A DNA stretch of 64,000 nucleotides from Rahnella laticis (GCF_015644585.1 NZ_JADOBI010000008.1:62001-126000), one strand, 5' to 3'; positions 1 to 10,022 are shown, counted from the first letter of the stretch. The notes: generated by a model not told the origin, from the letters alone. Made by a program: numbers and translations.

Positions 1-336
1 CTGGCGGGTCTGAAAAACAACCAGATGCACCCGGCCAGTTACTGGCAACAAATGGGGATCACCCAGGTAGACGGCAGCCCGCTGGCCTCAACGGCAACCC
101 GCGCATGGATTATCACACCAGATGATACGCAAGGGCGCGCATTCCTGGTTTACGATAACTTCCGCACGATTATGCACTGGAACCGTTCAACCTATTTCGC
201 ACTGAGTATCGGAATGATGGCGGATGGCATTATGGGTTCGCAGGCGCCGGTTGTTTCAGGTGAAGCCGCACCGGCGACCACCTCTGCGCCTTCCGCACCG
301 TTAGCGCCAGCCCCGCGTAATCCGTTCAGCGGCTGA
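1..336 (+). CDS. Lytic murein transglycosylase, C-terminal part
   Basis: The frame is open from the first base of the window, so the gene starts upstream and only about 111 C-terminal residues are present. The stretch around YDNFRTIMHWNRSTYFALSIGMM resembles the C-terminal core of MltB-type (SLT family 2) transglycosylases, which cleave the MurNAc-GlcNAc bond of peptidoglycan in the periplasm. The tail after residue 80 is rich in Ala, Pro and Ser and looks like a disordered extension. ycgM follows 22 bases downstream on the same strand. The family call rests on recall of related proteins; the membrane anchor and catalytic Glu are outside the window. Confidence 0.7.
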   Translation: MAGLKNNQMHPASYWQQMGITQVDGSPLASTATRAWIITPDDTQGRAFLVYDNFRTIMHWNRSTYFALSIGMMADGIMGSQAPVVSGEAAPATTSAPSAPLAPAPRNPFSG

Positions 337-358
337 TTTTTCCAAAAGGAGTGGCTGT

Positions 359-1015
359 ATGTATCAACACAGAGACTGGCATGGCGCGTTACTGGATTTC
401 CCGGTGAACAAAGTCGTGTGTGTGGGCAATAACTATGCCGATCACATCAAAGAAATGGGCAGTCAGATTTCCGCCGAACCGGTGGTGTTTATCAAACCGG
501 AAACGGCGCTGTGCGATATCCGTCAGCCGCTCGCGATTCCGAAAGATCTGGGTGCGGTACATCACGAAGTTGAGCTGGCCGTGCTTATCGGCACGCCGCT
601 CAAACAAGCCACGGAAGATCGCGTTGCCAACGCCATCGCCGGTTATGCGTTGGCGCTGGATTTAACGCTGCGTGATTTGCAGATGAAATTCAAAGCGGCG
701 GGGCAGCCGTGGGAAAAAGCCAAAGGCTTCGACGGTTCCTGCCCGATCAGCGGATTTATTCCGGTAAGTGAATTTGGTGATGCGCAGCAGGCTGATTTGC
801 AGCTGGTCGTTAACGGTGAAACACGGCAGGAAGGCAATACCCGTAACATGCTGACGCCGCTGTTGCCGCTGATTGCTTACATGAGCCGTTATTTCACGCT
901 GCGCGCGGGCGATATCATTCTGACCGGCACGCCGCAAGGCGTCGGGCCGCTGAAAGCGGGTGACGAAATTGTGGCTACACTTACCGGTAAGTCTGTTTCA
1001 ACCCGCGTGATCTGA
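359..1015 (+). CDS. ycgM: YcgM, fumarylacetoacetate hydrolase family protein
   Basis: This 218-residue protein is collinear with E. coli YcgM. It belongs to the FAH superfamily, cytoplasmic metal-dependent enzymes that hydrolyse C-C bonds of acylpyruvates or decarboxylate oxaloacetate. Family hallmarks are the early VGNNYADH segment, the acidic EVELAVLIG motif near residue 70 that supplies metal ligands, and ILTGTPQGVG near the C-terminus. An AAAGGA-type ribosome site lies 8-10 bases before the ATG. It sits between the transglycosylase gene and ycgN, the same ycgM-ycgN pairing as in E. coli. The physiological substrate is not shown by the sequence. Confidence 0.9.
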   Translation: MYQHRDWHGALLDFPVNKVVCVGNNYADHIKEMGSQISAEPVVFIKPETALCDIRQPLAIPKDLGAVHHEVELAVLIGTPLKQATEDRVANAIAGYALALDLTLRDLQMKFKAAGQPWEKAKGFDGSCPISGFIPVSEFGDAQQADLQLVVNGETRQEGNTRNMLTPLLPLIAYMSRYFTLRAGDIILTGTPQGVGPLKAGDEIVATLTGKSVSTRVI

Positions 1016-1029
1016 AACAAACCCTCTCT

Positions 1030-1060
1030 CCGCCGGAGCAGCTTTCCGGCGGCTTTACTT
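1030..1060 (+). terminator. Probable terminator after ycgM
   Basis: An 8-bp inverted repeat (CCGCCGGA / TCCGGCGG) with a 7-base loop begins 15 bases after the ycgM stop. It is followed by only a broken T tract (CTTTACTT), so termination may be partial. Confidence 0.5.
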
Positions 1061-1121
1061 GCATCTGCAGGCTAAAGCGTCTATATAAGCACCCTCATTT
1101 TATTTATACCGGATGCACATT

Positions 1122-1571
1122 ATGACTGAACCCGCTTTTTGGCAGCAAAAAACGCTGTCTGAAATGACTGACGAAGAATGGGAAGCATTGTGCGACGGCT
1201 GCGGACAATGCTGCTTACATAAGCTGATTGATGAAGATACCGAAGAAATTTACTTCACCAACGTTGCCTGTAACCAGCTCAATATCAAATCCTGTCAGTG
1301 CCGTAACTACGAGCGTCGTTTTACGCTTGAAGAAGACTGCATCAAGCTGACCCGCGAAAACCTGACCACCTTTGACTGGCTGCCGCCGACGTGTGCTTAT
1401 CGTCTGATTGGTGAAGGGCGCCCGCTGCTGCCGTGGCATCCGCTGCTTAATAAAGCCTCTAAATCAGCAATGCACACCGCACAAATCTCCGTTCGTTATA
1501 TCGCGGTTCGCGAAGACGATGTGGAAGACTGGCAGGATCACATTATGAATAAGCCAAGCTGGGCGAGATAA
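1122..1571 (+). CDS. ycgN: YcgN family cysteine-cluster protein (UPF0260)
   Basis: The protein has about 149 residues and is collinear with E. coli YcgN. It contains the family's Zn/Fe-S-like cysteine cluster: CDGCGQCC near residue 29, then VAC and CQCRNYERR, and a later TCAYRL. The function of the family is not established. The ATG at 1122 is preferred because a GGA element lies about 8 bases upstream; an in-frame ATG at 1113 is the alternative and adds three residues. It follows ycgM after a hairpin and is probably expressed from its own short leader. Confidence 0.85.
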   Translation: MTEPAFWQQKTLSEMTDEEWEALCDGCGQCCLHKLIDEDTEEIYFTNVACNQLNIKSCQCRNYERRFTLEEDCIKLTRENLTTFDWLPPTCAYRLIGEGRPLLPWHPLLNKASKSAMHTAQISVRYIAVREDDVEDWQDHIMNKPSWAR

Positions 1572-1700
1572 CTCGCTGAAAGGAAAAAAGAAAGTATTTC
1601 AGGGGTGAGAGTGTGGGGCAGAGACGGGGCATGGCCCGCTACGTGGAGTTCAAAATCCTTCTGATTCCCTGCCTCTCCCGCGTTATCGGGATGCAATGAT

Positions 1701-1817
1701 TTACTTAAAAATTCCGTAGACTACCGTTCCCGCAATAACCCAGAACGCGACACAGGCTGTCACGCAGATTACCCAAACGGCCCAAACGGGGAGTTTGTTT
1801 AAACGTTCTAACCCCAT
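1701..1817 (-). CDS. Small single-pass membrane protein, hypothetical
   Basis: A 38-residue reading frame starts at an ATG with a good ribosome site (AGAGGTGA, 7 bases before). After a short basic N-terminus (MGLERLNK) it is one hydrophobic helix rich in Trp, Val and Ala that ends in YGIFK. A longer in-frame start at 1889 would run through a terminator and is unlikely. The frame lies just beyond the iraP terminator on the same strand, so it would need read-through or its own promoter. I do not recognise the family; it looks like one of the many enterobacterial small membrane proteins, and it could be spurious. Confidence 0.4.
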   Translation of the reverse strand: MGLERLNKLPVWAVWVICVTACVAFWVIAGTVVYGIFK

Positions 1818-1845
1818 ATTTGCTATCACCTCTGATTTTAGACAT

Positions 1846-1871
1846 AAAAAAGCCCCGGCGACCGCCAGGGC
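1846..1871 (-). terminator. Rho-independent terminator of the iraP-like gene
   Basis: On the minus strand an 8-bp GC-rich stem with one G-U pair (GCCCTGGC / GCCGGGGC) and a GGTC tetraloop is followed by six T. It sits 25 bases after the stop of the IraP-like gene. Confidence 0.85.
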
Positions 1872-1895
1872 GTAATACTTATCATACATTCATTT

Positions 1896-2237
1896 TTATA
1901 TTTCTGAATCGGGTCTGACGCCATTTAATGCATTCAGCGCTTCCGCATCCAGTTCCGGATCGGCTTTATCGATCAGTCGCGTAATTTCAATCAGCGCCTG
2001 GAATTGTTCAAACAGAAGTGTGGCATCCGATTTCAGTACATCATCTGCGGAATCCAGCACGGAATTGATCGCTTTGTTCACGCTTTCGATGGCTTCCTGC
2101 GGACCGCCATTTTTGCCCACGGTAAGGAAAACAGCACTCAGCAAAAGCGACTGAGCTTCAACTTGTGCGGTCAGCTGCTTTGCATCCACCTCCATCCGGG
2201 AAATCTTTGCGACCATGCTTAAGATAATATTTTTCAT
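1896..2237 (-). CDS. iraP: IraP-like RpoS anti-adapter
   Basis: The 113-residue protein begins MKNIILSMVAKIS and continues with a coiled-coil-like KQLTAQVEAQ segment. This lines up with the N-terminus of E. coli IraP (MKNLIAELLFKL, then ELCAQVEAL). IraP binds the response regulator RssB and stops it delivering RpoS to ClpXP, so RpoS accumulates during phosphate or magnesium starvation. This protein is longer than the 86 residues of E. coli IraP, with a divergent acidic C-terminal half. The gene stands alone, with its own terminator. The identification rests on the N-terminal half only. Confidence 0.6.
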   Translation of the reverse strand: MKNIILSMVAKISRMEVDAKQLTAQVEAQSLLLSAVFLTVGKNGGPQEAIESVNKAINSVLDSADDVLKSDATLLFEQFQALIEITRLIDKADPELDAEALNALNGVRPDSEI

Positions 2238-2370
2238 TGCTACCCCTTCAGAGACAAATGTTGAATCGCCTCCACATTTCTACGCCAGGTTCGAAAATCT
2301 TCATAATGAAATTTGAAAAAAATGAGCGGCTGCACATGCCGCTCACTGATGGGGGTAAACCGGTAATAGT

Positions 2371-3495
2371 TTAGGGTGCGGTTTTATCCGCGTCCGGGTG
2401 GTTTTTCCCTTCTTCTATAAAGTCTTCGTCAATCATATCGGTATTATTCTGATGCTCGCGCCCGGAAAGAATATTCCAGCAGGCGATGAACAGGGCTGCA
2501 ATCAGCGGACCGATAACAAAGCCGTTGATACCATAGACTTCCATCCCGCCCAGCGTGGTGATCAGAATGAGATAATCCGGCATTTTGGTGTCTTTGCCGA
2601 CCAGAAGCGGTCGCAGAATATTATCGACCAGGCCGATAACCACCACGAAGAAGACGATGAGGAAAATCGCCTGCCACAACATTCCGGAGGCGAAGAAGTA
2701 GATCGTCGCCGGCACCCAAATGATCGCCGAACCGACCGCAGGAATAATCGACAGAAACGCCATCAGCGCGCCCCACAGCAGGCTGCCATCGAGACCCGCA
2801 ATGTAGAATGCCAGCCCGCCAAGCGCACCCTGAACGATCGCCACCACCACCGTGCCTTTCACCGTTGCGCGTGAAACGGCGGCAAACTTCATGAACAGAT
2901 GATGTTTGACATGGCGGGAAAGCGGCAGGGCTTCCAGCGTCAGATTAACCAGATACGCGCCGTCTTTAATCAGGAAGAACAGGATATACAGCATGATGCC
3001 GAAACCGACAACAAAGCCGAATGTGCTCTTACCAATCACGAAAACGCTGCCTGCCAGATACTGACTACCCTGTAATGCGACGTCTGAAAGTTTTTTCTGA
3101 ATCTCAGCCGTGCTGTCTAAATTATGGTCGGCAAGGAAATGACGCGCCCATCTTGGTAAATGGTGAATGGTGTCCGACACCAGTGTAGGCAGTTGCGATT
3201 CATTGCCCTGAAGTTTGGTGTAAACCGTATTGAATTCTATGGCCAGTGAAGAAGTAATAATCGCCAGCGGCGTGAAAACAATCAGACAAATAATCAGCAC
3301 GGTCAGCAGTGAGACCACGCCGTTGCGGTCGCCGACAAATTGCTTCAGCCGGTTTTTCATCGGATTAAAAATCACCGCCAGAATAATCGCCCATAGTACG
3401 GAAGAATAGTAAGGCCTCAATACATCCAGGAAGGCCAATGTCACAATGAAAAGGATCATAATAAAGAAACCCTTTGAAAACCCTTTAACCACCAT
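2371..3495 (-). CDS. AI-2E family transporter (YdiK/PerM type)
   Basis: This is a polytopic inner-membrane protein of about 374 residues with roughly seven or eight hydrophobic helices. Family features are the N-terminal pair of helices ending in FNPMKNRLK, a periplasmic amphipathic region, and the C-terminal DNILRPLLVG-KDTKMP motif typical of AI-2E transporters (PF01594). Members export small molecules or ions; the substrate here is unknown. The ATG at 3495 has a strong AGAGGAAG ribosome site, whereas the longer frame to 3648 crosses the dsbB terminator. The C-terminus is long, charged and cytoplasmic. It resembles YdiK but is not clearly orthologous. Confidence 0.8.
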   Translation of the reverse strand: MVVKGFSKGFFIMILFIVTLAFLDVLRPYYSSVLWAIILAVIFNPMKNRLKQFVGDRNGVVSLLTVLIICLIVFTPLAIITSSLAIEFNTVYTKLQGNESQLPTLVSDTIHHLPRWARHFLADHNLDSTAEIQKKLSDVALQGSQYLAGSVFVIGKSTFGFVVGFGIMLYILFFLIKDGAYLVNLTLEALPLSRHVKHHLFMKFAAVSRATVKGTVVVAIVQGALGGLAFYIAGLDGSLLWGALMAFLSIIPAVGSAIIWVPATIYFFASGMLWQAIFLIVFFVVVIGLVDNILRPLLVGKDTKMPDYLILITTLGGMEVYGINGFVIGPLIAALFIACWNILSGREHQNNTDMIDEDFIEEGKNHPDADKTAP

Positions 3496-3612
3496 ATCTC
3501 TTCCTCTGTTGAGCGTTTTAGCTCTCGTAGCATAGAACTCATTGCCGTTTTTACAACTATCGCTCTTTTTTCGTGCGGCAGCGTCTTTCATTTCCGCTGA
3601 AAAAACGCCATA

Positions 3613-3637
3613 AAAAAAAGCGCCCTGAGGCGCTTTT
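3613..3637 (-). terminator. dsbB terminator
   Basis: On the minus strand GCGCC-TCAG-GGCGC is followed by eight T, 20 bases after the dsbB stop. Confidence 0.9.
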
Positions 3638-3656
3638 ATCGTCGACATGTCTGGAA

Positions 3657-4187
3657 TTAACGGCCGAACAAATCACGACGTTTTGGTTTTACGAACTGGG
3701 CCAGTAACACCAGGATCCCGATGATCATAAAGACGCTGAAGACAACGACCAGCCACTGAGGCATCCCCAGAGACAGGAATTCCCACTGTTTTTCAGCACA
3801 ATCACCGCTGGCGATGAACATCCACGGGAACCATTTGTCCAGTGGCAACCAGGTCGGGAAGCGGGCTGCAAAATCGCAGGTGGCGAACGGAGAAGGGTGC
3901 AGCTGAATCATGGTGTGTTCCCATGACAGGCGGATCCCTTCATACGCGCTGTAAAGCCAGATGAGGATACCGGCGTAACGCAACCAGGTCGCCGGGGCAA
4001 TTGCGCCCACCAGACCCGCAGCCAGTATTCCCATCAGCGCACAACGTTCGTAGATACACATGACGCACGGTTTCAGCAACATCACGTGTTGGAAATACAA
4101 CGCAACCAGCTCAAGCGCCAGAGCGGTCAGAGCCATCAGAAGCCATGCACCGCGGCCTTGCGAGCAACGGTTAAGATATTGCAACAT
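3657..4187 (-). CDS. dsbB: Disulfide bond formation protein B
   Basis: DsbB is a four-helix inner-membrane quinone reductase that reoxidises periplasmic DsbA. The 176-residue frame keeps both redox pairs: CVMC in the first periplasmic loop (about residues 41-44) and the second-loop cysteines in TCDFAARFP and GDCAEK. The start [15 protein letters not shown] matches the usual DsbB N-terminus; the longer in-frame extension to 4262 lacks family similarity. It is preceded by nhaB on the same strand, the dsbB-nhaB-fadR arrangement known from E. coli, and has its own terminator. Confidence 0.95.
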   Translation of the reverse strand: MLQYLNRCSQGRGAWLLMALTALALELVALYFQHVMLLKPCVMCIYERCALMGILAAGLVGAIAPATWLRYAGILIWLYSAYEGIRLSWEHTMIQLHPSPFATCDFAARFPTWLPLDKWFPWMFIASGDCAEKQWEFLSLGMPQWLVVVFSVFMIIGILVLLAQFVKPKRRDLFGR

Positions 4188-4369
4188 AGAAATTTTTTCC
4201 CTGCAGTTAGCTACTGACACGCAGTGTAAACCAATTGGACCCCGCTGCCAGCCTGTCTCCATAAATATTCGGTAAATAATTAATATAAATCGGACAATTC
4301 GACTTTAAATTCGGCTATTTTCTGAGTCGATGCTCAGGCACAGAATTACCCACCTGATCCTCGTGCCGG

Positions 4370-5893
4370 TCAATGTAATGGGGAAAGTGCCAGCCATCCC
4401 ATGTCGGTGTACCACTGCGTCATTTCCGGCAGCAGGAATTGCACACAAAGCAGACCTGCGAGCGTCATCACAATCGTGTAAGGCAGCGCCATCCACACCA
4501 TCCGGCCATACGAAAGGCGGATCAGCGGGGCAAGGGCGGACGTCAGCAGGAACAGAAATGCCGCCTGACCGTTCGGTGTCGCGACGGAAGGCAGGTTTGT
4601 TCCGGTATTAATGGCGACCGCCAGCATCTCAAACTGTTTCAGATTAATGGCACCGTTTTCCAGCGCTGATTTCGCTTCATTGATATAAACCGTACCGACG
4701 AAGACATTATCGGAAACAGAAGAAAGCAATCCGTTGAACAGATAGAACAGCGAAAGCTGATTGGCGGGCGCAGATTGCAGCACGAAATTCACAATCGGGC
4801 TGAATAAGTGCTGATCGACAATCACGGCGACTACCGCAAAAAATACCACCAGCAGCGCGGTAAACGGCAGGGAATCCTGAAATGCTTTACCGATCGCATG
4901 TTCGTCCGTCACGCCGCAAAATGCCGTCGCGAAGATAATCACGGACAGCCCGATCAGCCCGACTTCGGCCAGATGAAACGCCAGCGCGATAATCAGCCAT
5001 ACGCCAATCAGCGCCTGCACGGCCAGTTTGATACGTTCCTGACGTGTGCTGTTTTCGGTATTTTTCTGGTCGTACTGTTTGAGAACCTCGAAGACCGGTT
5101 GTGGCAACCGTGCGCCATAACCAAACAGGCGGAAACGTTCGACCAGCGCGCAGACGATAAAACCGCAAATGAACACCGGCACGCTGACCGGTGACATGCG
5201 GATCAGAAAATCAGTGAACTGCCATCCGGCGGCTTTCGCGATGATCAGGTTCTGTGGCTCGCCGACCATCGTCATGACGCCGCCCAGCGCGGTACCCACG
5301 CCGGCATGCATCATCAGGCTGCGTAAAAATGCACGGAACTGTTCCAGAACGCCGCTGGCTTCAGCATTTCCGCCCTGAGCGGACGCGACGTTGTGATAAA
5401 TCGAGTAGAACCCTACGGAAACGCTGATGACCACGGCAATGACCGTCAGCGCGTCCAGGAAGGCGGAAAGGAAAGCGGCGGCGAAACAAAACGCCAGCGA
5501 GAGGGCGATTTTATTGCGCAGGTTCAGCAGAAGTTTGGTGAAAACCGTCAGAAGCAGCTGCTTCATAAAGTAGATACCGGCGACCATGAAAATCAGCAGC
5601 AAAATCACTTCCAGATTGCCCGCCACTTCTTCGCGAACCCTTTCAGCACGGGTCATACCTATCATCACGGCTTCAATGGCCAGCAAGCCGCCCGGTTGCA
5701 GCGGATAGCATTTGAGCGCCATACCGAGCGTGAAGATGAATTCGATCATCAGTAACCAGCCCGCCAGGAAAGGGCTGACCAGAAAGAACACCAGCGGGTT
5801 AATAATCAGAAAGGCCAGAATGGCTATTTTGTACCAGCCAGGGGATTGCCCGAGAAAGTTTTTAATAAATGCGTGGCGGAAGGTTGTATCCAT
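4370..5893 (-). CDS. nhaB: Na+/H+ antiporter NhaB
   Basis: This is an inner-membrane sodium/proton antiporter of 507 residues (E. coli 513) with about a dozen hydrophobic segments. It starts [22 protein letters not shown], typical of NhaB, and contains the conserved [18 protein letters not shown] and [20 protein letters not shown] stretches. It exports Na+ or Li+ in exchange for protons. The ATG at 5893 is chosen by family similarity; the frame runs on upstream without homology. It is transcribed divergently from fadR across about 245 bp, the conserved enterobacterial arrangement. Confidence 0.95.
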   Translation of the reverse strand: MDTTFRHAFIKNFLGQSPGWYKIAILAFLIINPLVFFLVSPFLAGWLLMIEFIFTLGMALKCYPLQPGGLLAIEAVMIGMTRAERVREEVAGNLEVILLLIFMVAGIYFMKQLLLTVFTKLLLNLRNKIALSLAFCFAAAFLSAFLDALTVIAVVISVSVGFYSIYHNVASAQGGNAEASGVLEQFRAFLRSLMMHAGVGTALGGVMTMVGEPQNLIIAKAAGWQFTDFLIRMSPVSVPVFICGFIVCALVERFRLFGYGARLPQPVFEVLKQYDQKNTENSTRQERIKLAVQALIGVWLIIALAFHLAEVGLIGLSVIIFATAFCGVTDEHAIGKAFQDSLPFTALLVVFFAVVAVIVDQHLFSPIVNFVLQSAPANQLSLFYLFNGLLSSVSDNVFVGTVYINEAKSALENGAINLKQFEMLAVAINTGTNLPSVATPNGQAAFLFLLTSALAPLIRLSYGRMVWMALPYTIVMTLAGLLCVQFLLPEMTQWYTDMGWLALSPLH

Positions 5894-6137
5894 AATTCCC
5901 AGCGGTCCTTCAGGGTTATTTTGCTGCGGTATCAGAAAGATAGACCAGTGTAATACTCCGGTGAAAAATTTTCTCCTGCGGCGGGGTAATATTAAGTCCT
6001 TCAAAAAAGGGAAATTCTGCCAACCCCTGCACAGTTTCAACATTAGTTCCGTCCGGGCGCTATAACCGCTGATTTTCATCTGGTATGATGAGCTCAACTA
6101 TATCCCTGATAAATGCCTCACACGGAACGACAAACAC

Positions 6138-6857
6138 ATGGTTATTAAGGCACAAAGTCCTGCCGGTTTTGCCGAAGAGTACATCATCGAAAGTATCTGG
6201 AACAGCCGGTTTCCGCCGGGTTCAATCTTGCCTGCGGAGCGGGAACTTTCAGAACTCATTGGCGTAACCCGAACCACATTACGTGAGGTTTTACAACGTC
6301 TTGCCCGTGATGGCTGGCTGACCATTCAGCACGGCAAACCAACGAAAGTGAACAACTTCTGGGAAACTTCGGGTCTGAATATTCTGGAAACGCTGGCGCG
6401 ACTTGATCACGACAGCGTTCCGCAGCTCATCGATAATCTCCTGTCCGTGCGTACCAATATCGCGACCATTTTCATCCGCAAAGCGATGCGGACGAATCCG
6501 GAAGAAACGCAGCAGGTGCTGGCGAAAGCCGCCGAAGTGGAAGATCAGGCTGAAGCCTTTACGGCACTTGATTACGGTATTTTCCGCGGTCTGGCCTTTG
6601 CATCCGGTAATCCGATTTACGGTCTGATTATTAACGGGCTGCGTGGTCTGTATACGCGCGTCGGCCGTTATTACTTCTCCAACCCGGAAGCGCGCAAACT
6701 GGCGATTACTTTCTACAAAAAATTGTCCGACATTTGCCACGAAAAAAGTTACGAGGAGATTGTGGATTGCGTGCGTAATTATGGCCGTCAGAGTGGTGAA
6801 ATCTGGCACAGCATGCAGGGCACCATGCCGGGTGATCTGACCGAACAGAAACGCTGA
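6138..6857 (+). CDS. fadR: Fatty acid metabolism regulator FadR
   Basis: FadR is a GntR-family homodimer that represses beta-oxidation genes and activates fabA and fabB; long-chain acyl-CoA releases it from DNA. The 239-residue protein has the winged helix at residues 10-75 ([35 protein letters not shown], with the wing residues [11 protein letters not shown]) and a C-terminal acyl-CoA-binding helical domain containing [17 protein letters not shown]. Length and sequence match E. coli FadR. It is divergent from nhaB and followed by a strong terminator. Confidence 0.96.
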   Translation: MVIKAQSPAGFAEEYIIESIWNSRFPPGSILPAERELSELIGVTRTTLREVLQRLARDGWLTIQHGKPTKVNNFWETSGLNILETLARLDHDSVPQLIDNLLSVRTNIATIFIRKAMRTNPEETQQVLAKAAEVEDQAEAFTALDYGIFRGLAFASGNPIYGLIINGLRGLYTRVGRYYFSNPEARKLAITFYKKLSDICHEKSYEEIVDCVRNYGRQSGEIWHSMQGTMPGDLTEQKR

Positions 6858-6883
6858 TTTATGCGGGTTCTGTTGTAATGAGA

Positions 6884-6906
6884 AAGGGCGCTTAGCGCCC
6901 TTTTTT
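6884..6906 (+). terminator. fadR terminator
   Basis: GGGCGC-TTA-GCGCCC is followed by six T on the plus strand. On the minus strand the same stem has a poorer T tract (TTTCTC), so it may also help terminate ycgB. Confidence 0.9.
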
Positions 6907-6942
6907 AATGCCTGAATTTGCCTGCTCTGAACAGTGTGCCGG

Positions 6943-8478
6943 TCAGAGCGGCGTTGGCCGTGGCGGGCAACGTTCCAGCAATTCCACGCTGCCGTCTTCG
7001 TTGAGCTGCTCGATAAATACATCGAAGCCCCACAGACGGTGAACGTGTTTCATCACTTCACGGCGGCTCTTGTCCAGCGGCGCGCGGTCTTGCGGGATAT
7101 ATCGCAGCGTCAGCGAACGGTCACCGCGCAGATCAACATTCCAGACCTGAATATTCGGTTCGTGGTTACTCAGATTATATTGCGCCGACAATTCCTGCCG
7201 TATCGCGCGATAACCTTCCTCGTTATGAATCGCAGCGATTTCCAGATAATTATTATGATCGTCATCGAGCACAGTAAACAGACGGAAATCACGCATCACT
7301 TTTGGTGACAGGAACTGGCTGATAAAGCTTTCATCTTTGAAGTCCCGCATCGCGAAATGCAGCGTTGTCAGCCAGTCTGAACCGGCGATATCCGGGAACC
7401 AGTAGCGGTCTTCTTCGGTCGGTTCCTGACAGATACGTTTGATATCCTGGAACATCGCGAAGCCCAGCGCATACGGGTTGATCCCGCTGTAATACGGGCT
7501 GTTATACGGCGGCTGATACACCACATTGGTGTGGCTGTGCAGGAACTCCAGAATGAAACGATCCGAGACTTTTCCTTCGTCATACAGATGATTCAAAATG
7601 GTGTAGTGCCAGAATGTCGCCCAGCCTTCGTTCATCACCTGAGTCTGTTTTTGCGGATAGAAATACTGGCTGATTTTACGCACAATGCGCAAAATTTCCC
7701 GTTGCCAGGATTCTAGCAGTGGCGCGTTTTTCTCCATGAAATACAGCAGATTTTCCTGCGGCTCAGAAGGGAAGCGGCGCGCCTGTTCCGGGGCATCCAC
7801 GCTGTCTTTACGCGGCAGCGTTTTCCACAGCGAATTCACCTGACTTTGCAGATACTCTTCACGGCTTTTCTGCCGCGCCAGTTCTTCCTGCAAAGAAATC
7901 TTCTGCGGGCGTTTATAGCGGTCAACGCCATAATTCATCAGCGCATGGCAGGAATCGAGCAACCGTTCCACTTCATCGACACCATAACGCTCTTCGCATT
8001 CGCTGATATAGCGTTTGGCAAACAGCAGATAATCGACAATCGAACTGGCGTCGGTCCAGCTTTTAAACAGGTAGTTATTTTTGAAGAAAGAGTTATGGCC
8101 GTAACAGGCGTGCGCCATGACCAGCGCCTGCATCGTGATGGTGTTTTCTTCCATCAGATAGGCGATACACGGGTTGGAGTTGATGACGATTTCGTACGCC
8201 AGACCTTGCTGGCCATGTTTATACAGTTGCTCGGTTTCAATGAATTTCTTACCGAACGACCAGTGTGTGTAGTTGATGGGCATGCCGATGCTGGAATAAG
8301 CATCCATCATTTGTTCAGAAGTGATGATCTCGATTTGATGCGGATACGTCTCCAGCCGGTACGACTTGGCGACCCGGTCAATTTCTTCGAGATAGGTTTG
8401 CAATAACTCAAACGTCCAGTCCGGTCCATCGCTAAGACGTTTGTCCTCAGTTTTTTTCTTTTGGGTCACTGTCGTCAT
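6943..8478 (-). CDS. ycgB: SpoVR family protein YcgB
   Basis: The 511-residue protein is close to E. coli YcgB along its whole length, for example LSDGPDWTFELL at the N-terminus, TSEQMMDAYSSIGMP and AHACYGHNSFFKNN. SpoVR-like proteins lack a defined biochemical activity. YcgB is RpoS-linked in E. coli and is functionally associated with the YeaG/YeaH pair, which is also in this window (16.5-19.7 kb). The ATG at 8478 has a GGGTGCGG ribosome site; an in-frame ATG at 8491-8493 would add five residues. It converges on fadR. Confidence 0.93.
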   Translation of the reverse strand: MTTVTQKKKTEDKRLSDGPDWTFELLQTYLEEIDRVAKSYRLETYPHQIEIITSEQMMDAYSSIGMPINYTHWSFGKKFIETEQLYKHGQQGLAYEIVINSNPCIAYLMEENTITMQALVMAHACYGHNSFFKNNYLFKSWTDASSIVDYLLFAKRYISECEERYGVDEVERLLDSCHALMNYGVDRYKRPQKISLQEELARQKSREEYLQSQVNSLWKTLPRKDSVDAPEQARRFPSEPQENLLYFMEKNAPLLESWQREILRIVRKISQYFYPQKQTQVMNEGWATFWHYTILNHLYDEGKVSDRFILEFLHSHTNVVYQPPYNSPYYSGINPYALGFAMFQDIKRICQEPTEEDRYWFPDIAGSDWLTTLHFAMRDFKDESFISQFLSPKVMRDFRLFTVLDDDHNNYLEIAAIHNEEGYRAIRQELSAQYNLSNHEPNIQVWNVDLRGDRSLTLRYIPQDRAPLDKSRREVMKHVHRLWGFDVFIEQLNEDGSVELLERCPPRPTPL

Positions 8479-8730
8479 AAGCCGCACCCTCATTCAGTTA
8501 TGGACGCTACAGAGTGTTTGATTCACAACCTTTTCTTAAGATTTCGCACGTCCTTTGATAATCGTAGCTCAATCTGAGTGTGCTGCAGGATAAACACCAT
8601 GAATCCATTCCTCATCAAATCTATATCCTGATGGAAAGGGGCTGTCAATCGGTGCGCGATGGAGACCCAAAGCCGCAAAGAACCGGGCTTTGGGTCAGTT
8701 TCAGACAGGTGAAAGCGGGGTAACGCGGTA

Positions 8731-9561
8731 TTAACTGCGGATAAATTCTAATAAATCTTCATTAATCTGATCTTTATGTGTGCTGCATAAACCGTGCGAT
8801 GCGCCCGGATAGACTTTGCCTGTTCCGTGTGGAAGAAGCTTTAGCGCGGCTTCGCTGGAAGAGGCCGGGGGCACAATCTGGTCATCGTCACCGTAGATGA
8901 CCAGCGTCGGGATAGTCATTTTTTTCAGGTCTTCACGCTGGTCGGTTTCAGAGAATGCTTTCACGCAATCATAAAGTGCTTTGACTGACGCCTGCATGCC
9001 CTGACGCCAGAAACTCTGACGCAAACCTTCTGAGACTTTTGCCCCTGCGCGGTTAAAGCCGAAAAAGGCATCTGGCAAATCCAGGAAAAACTGCGAACGG
9101 TCTTTTTGTACGCCGTCGCGGATCCCGTCGAATACGGAAAGCGGCAGACCGGCCGGATTGAAATCCGTTTTGACCATAATCGGTGGCACTGCACCAATCA
9201 GCACGGCTTTGGCAACGCGCGCCGTACCGTGGCGGCCAATATAACGCGCGACTTCGCCGCCGCCGGTCGAATGCCCGATATGCACAGCGTCTTTCAAATC
9301 CAAATGGGCAGTCAGTTCGGCCAGGTCATCGCCGTATTGATCCATATTGTGCCCGTCCCACGGTTGAGAGGAGCGCCCGTGTCCGCGGCGATCGTGCGCA
9401 ATCACACGAAAGCCTTTCTCCGCCAGAAACAGCATCTGATCTTCGAATGCATCGCCGGATAACGGCCAGCCATGGCTGAAAACTACCGGCAGACCGCTTC
9501 CCCAGTCTTTATAAAAGAGTTGCGTGCCATCTTTGAGCTTCAGAAAGTTTGAGTTATTCAC
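8731..9561 (-). CDS. Alpha/beta hydrolase, non-heme chloroperoxidase/esterase type
   Basis: The 276-residue protein has an alpha/beta hydrolase fold with the [15 protein letters not shown] oxyanion segment near residue 30, the nucleophile elbow GHSTGG (Ser98), an acid in YGDDDQIVP (Asp225-227) and the catalytic His256 in GASHGL. This combination marks the cofactor-free haloperoxidase/arylesterase group, which hydrolyses esters and can perhydrolyse small acids. No secretion signal is seen, so it is cytoplasmic. It stands alone with about 230 bp to ycgB and 570 bp to dadA. The natural substrate is unknown. Confidence 0.85.
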   Translation of the reverse strand: MNNSNFLKLKDGTQLFYKDWGSGLPVVFSHGWPLSGDAFEDQMLFLAEKGFRVIAHDRRGHGRSSQPWDGHNMDQYGDDLAELTAHLDLKDAVHIGHSTGGGEVARYIGRHGTARVAKAVLIGAVPPIMVKTDFNPAGLPLSVFDGIRDGVQKDRSQFFLDLPDAFFGFNRAGAKVSEGLRQSFWRQGMQASVKALYDCVKAFSETDQREDLKKMTIPTLVIYGDDDQIVPPASSSEAALKLLPHGTGKVYPGASHGLCSTHKDQINEDLLEFIRS

Positions 9562-10022
9562 GGGTGACTCCTTATCGCTGAATGAATGTCGCTGAAATGA
9601 ACGGTGCGGGTTATGAAACTTTCGAAGTGTAGGTCACTAATTGAACGATTGCGATGTTGCTCACATTTCGGGCTGGACATGCAGACGGACAGTTTGCGTG
9701 GAGCCAGCTTCTTATGTAGTCGCGTTCAGGTTAAAAACCCGTTTTATAAACTCCCTGCAAGCATTAACCCGGTTTGAGGTGCGGGATATCAGGTAATGTC
9801 ACACACTGCACTAATGGTAGTGATTTGTGCTGAAATATTGCTCGTATGCAAGAATAAAAGACCACAGCCAAACGCGGCGCGAAAGTGGAAGCGGTTGGTG
9901 ACAGCAATGCAGTCAATGCTGTCAAAAAACCATAACTTTCTCTCTGAAAAGCCGGAATGTTGCGGGATATCGTTATTTATTTGCAGCTATTGAAAAAAAT
10001 CCCGCCATGAACGATAAATAAA
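9562..10022. other. Intergenic stretch, no gene recognised
   Basis: This 460-bp AT-rich region lies between the divergent hydrolase and dadA genes. It has a 65-codon open frame (9796-9993) without a convincing ribosome site or recognisable protein. The short string TGCGGGATATC occurs twice, near 9780 and 9960. Apart from the CRP site next to it, I see nothing assignable. Confidence 0.6.

Noticed and set aside
1610-1690. Possible tRNA 3' remnant or attachment site near AGTTCAAAATCC
   Set aside because: The T-loop-like string is imperfect, there is no acceptor or anticodon stem, and no integrase or other mobile gene is nearby.
9796-9993. 65-codon frame before dadA
   Set aside because: Cys- and Lys-rich translation without family features and no convincing ribosome site.
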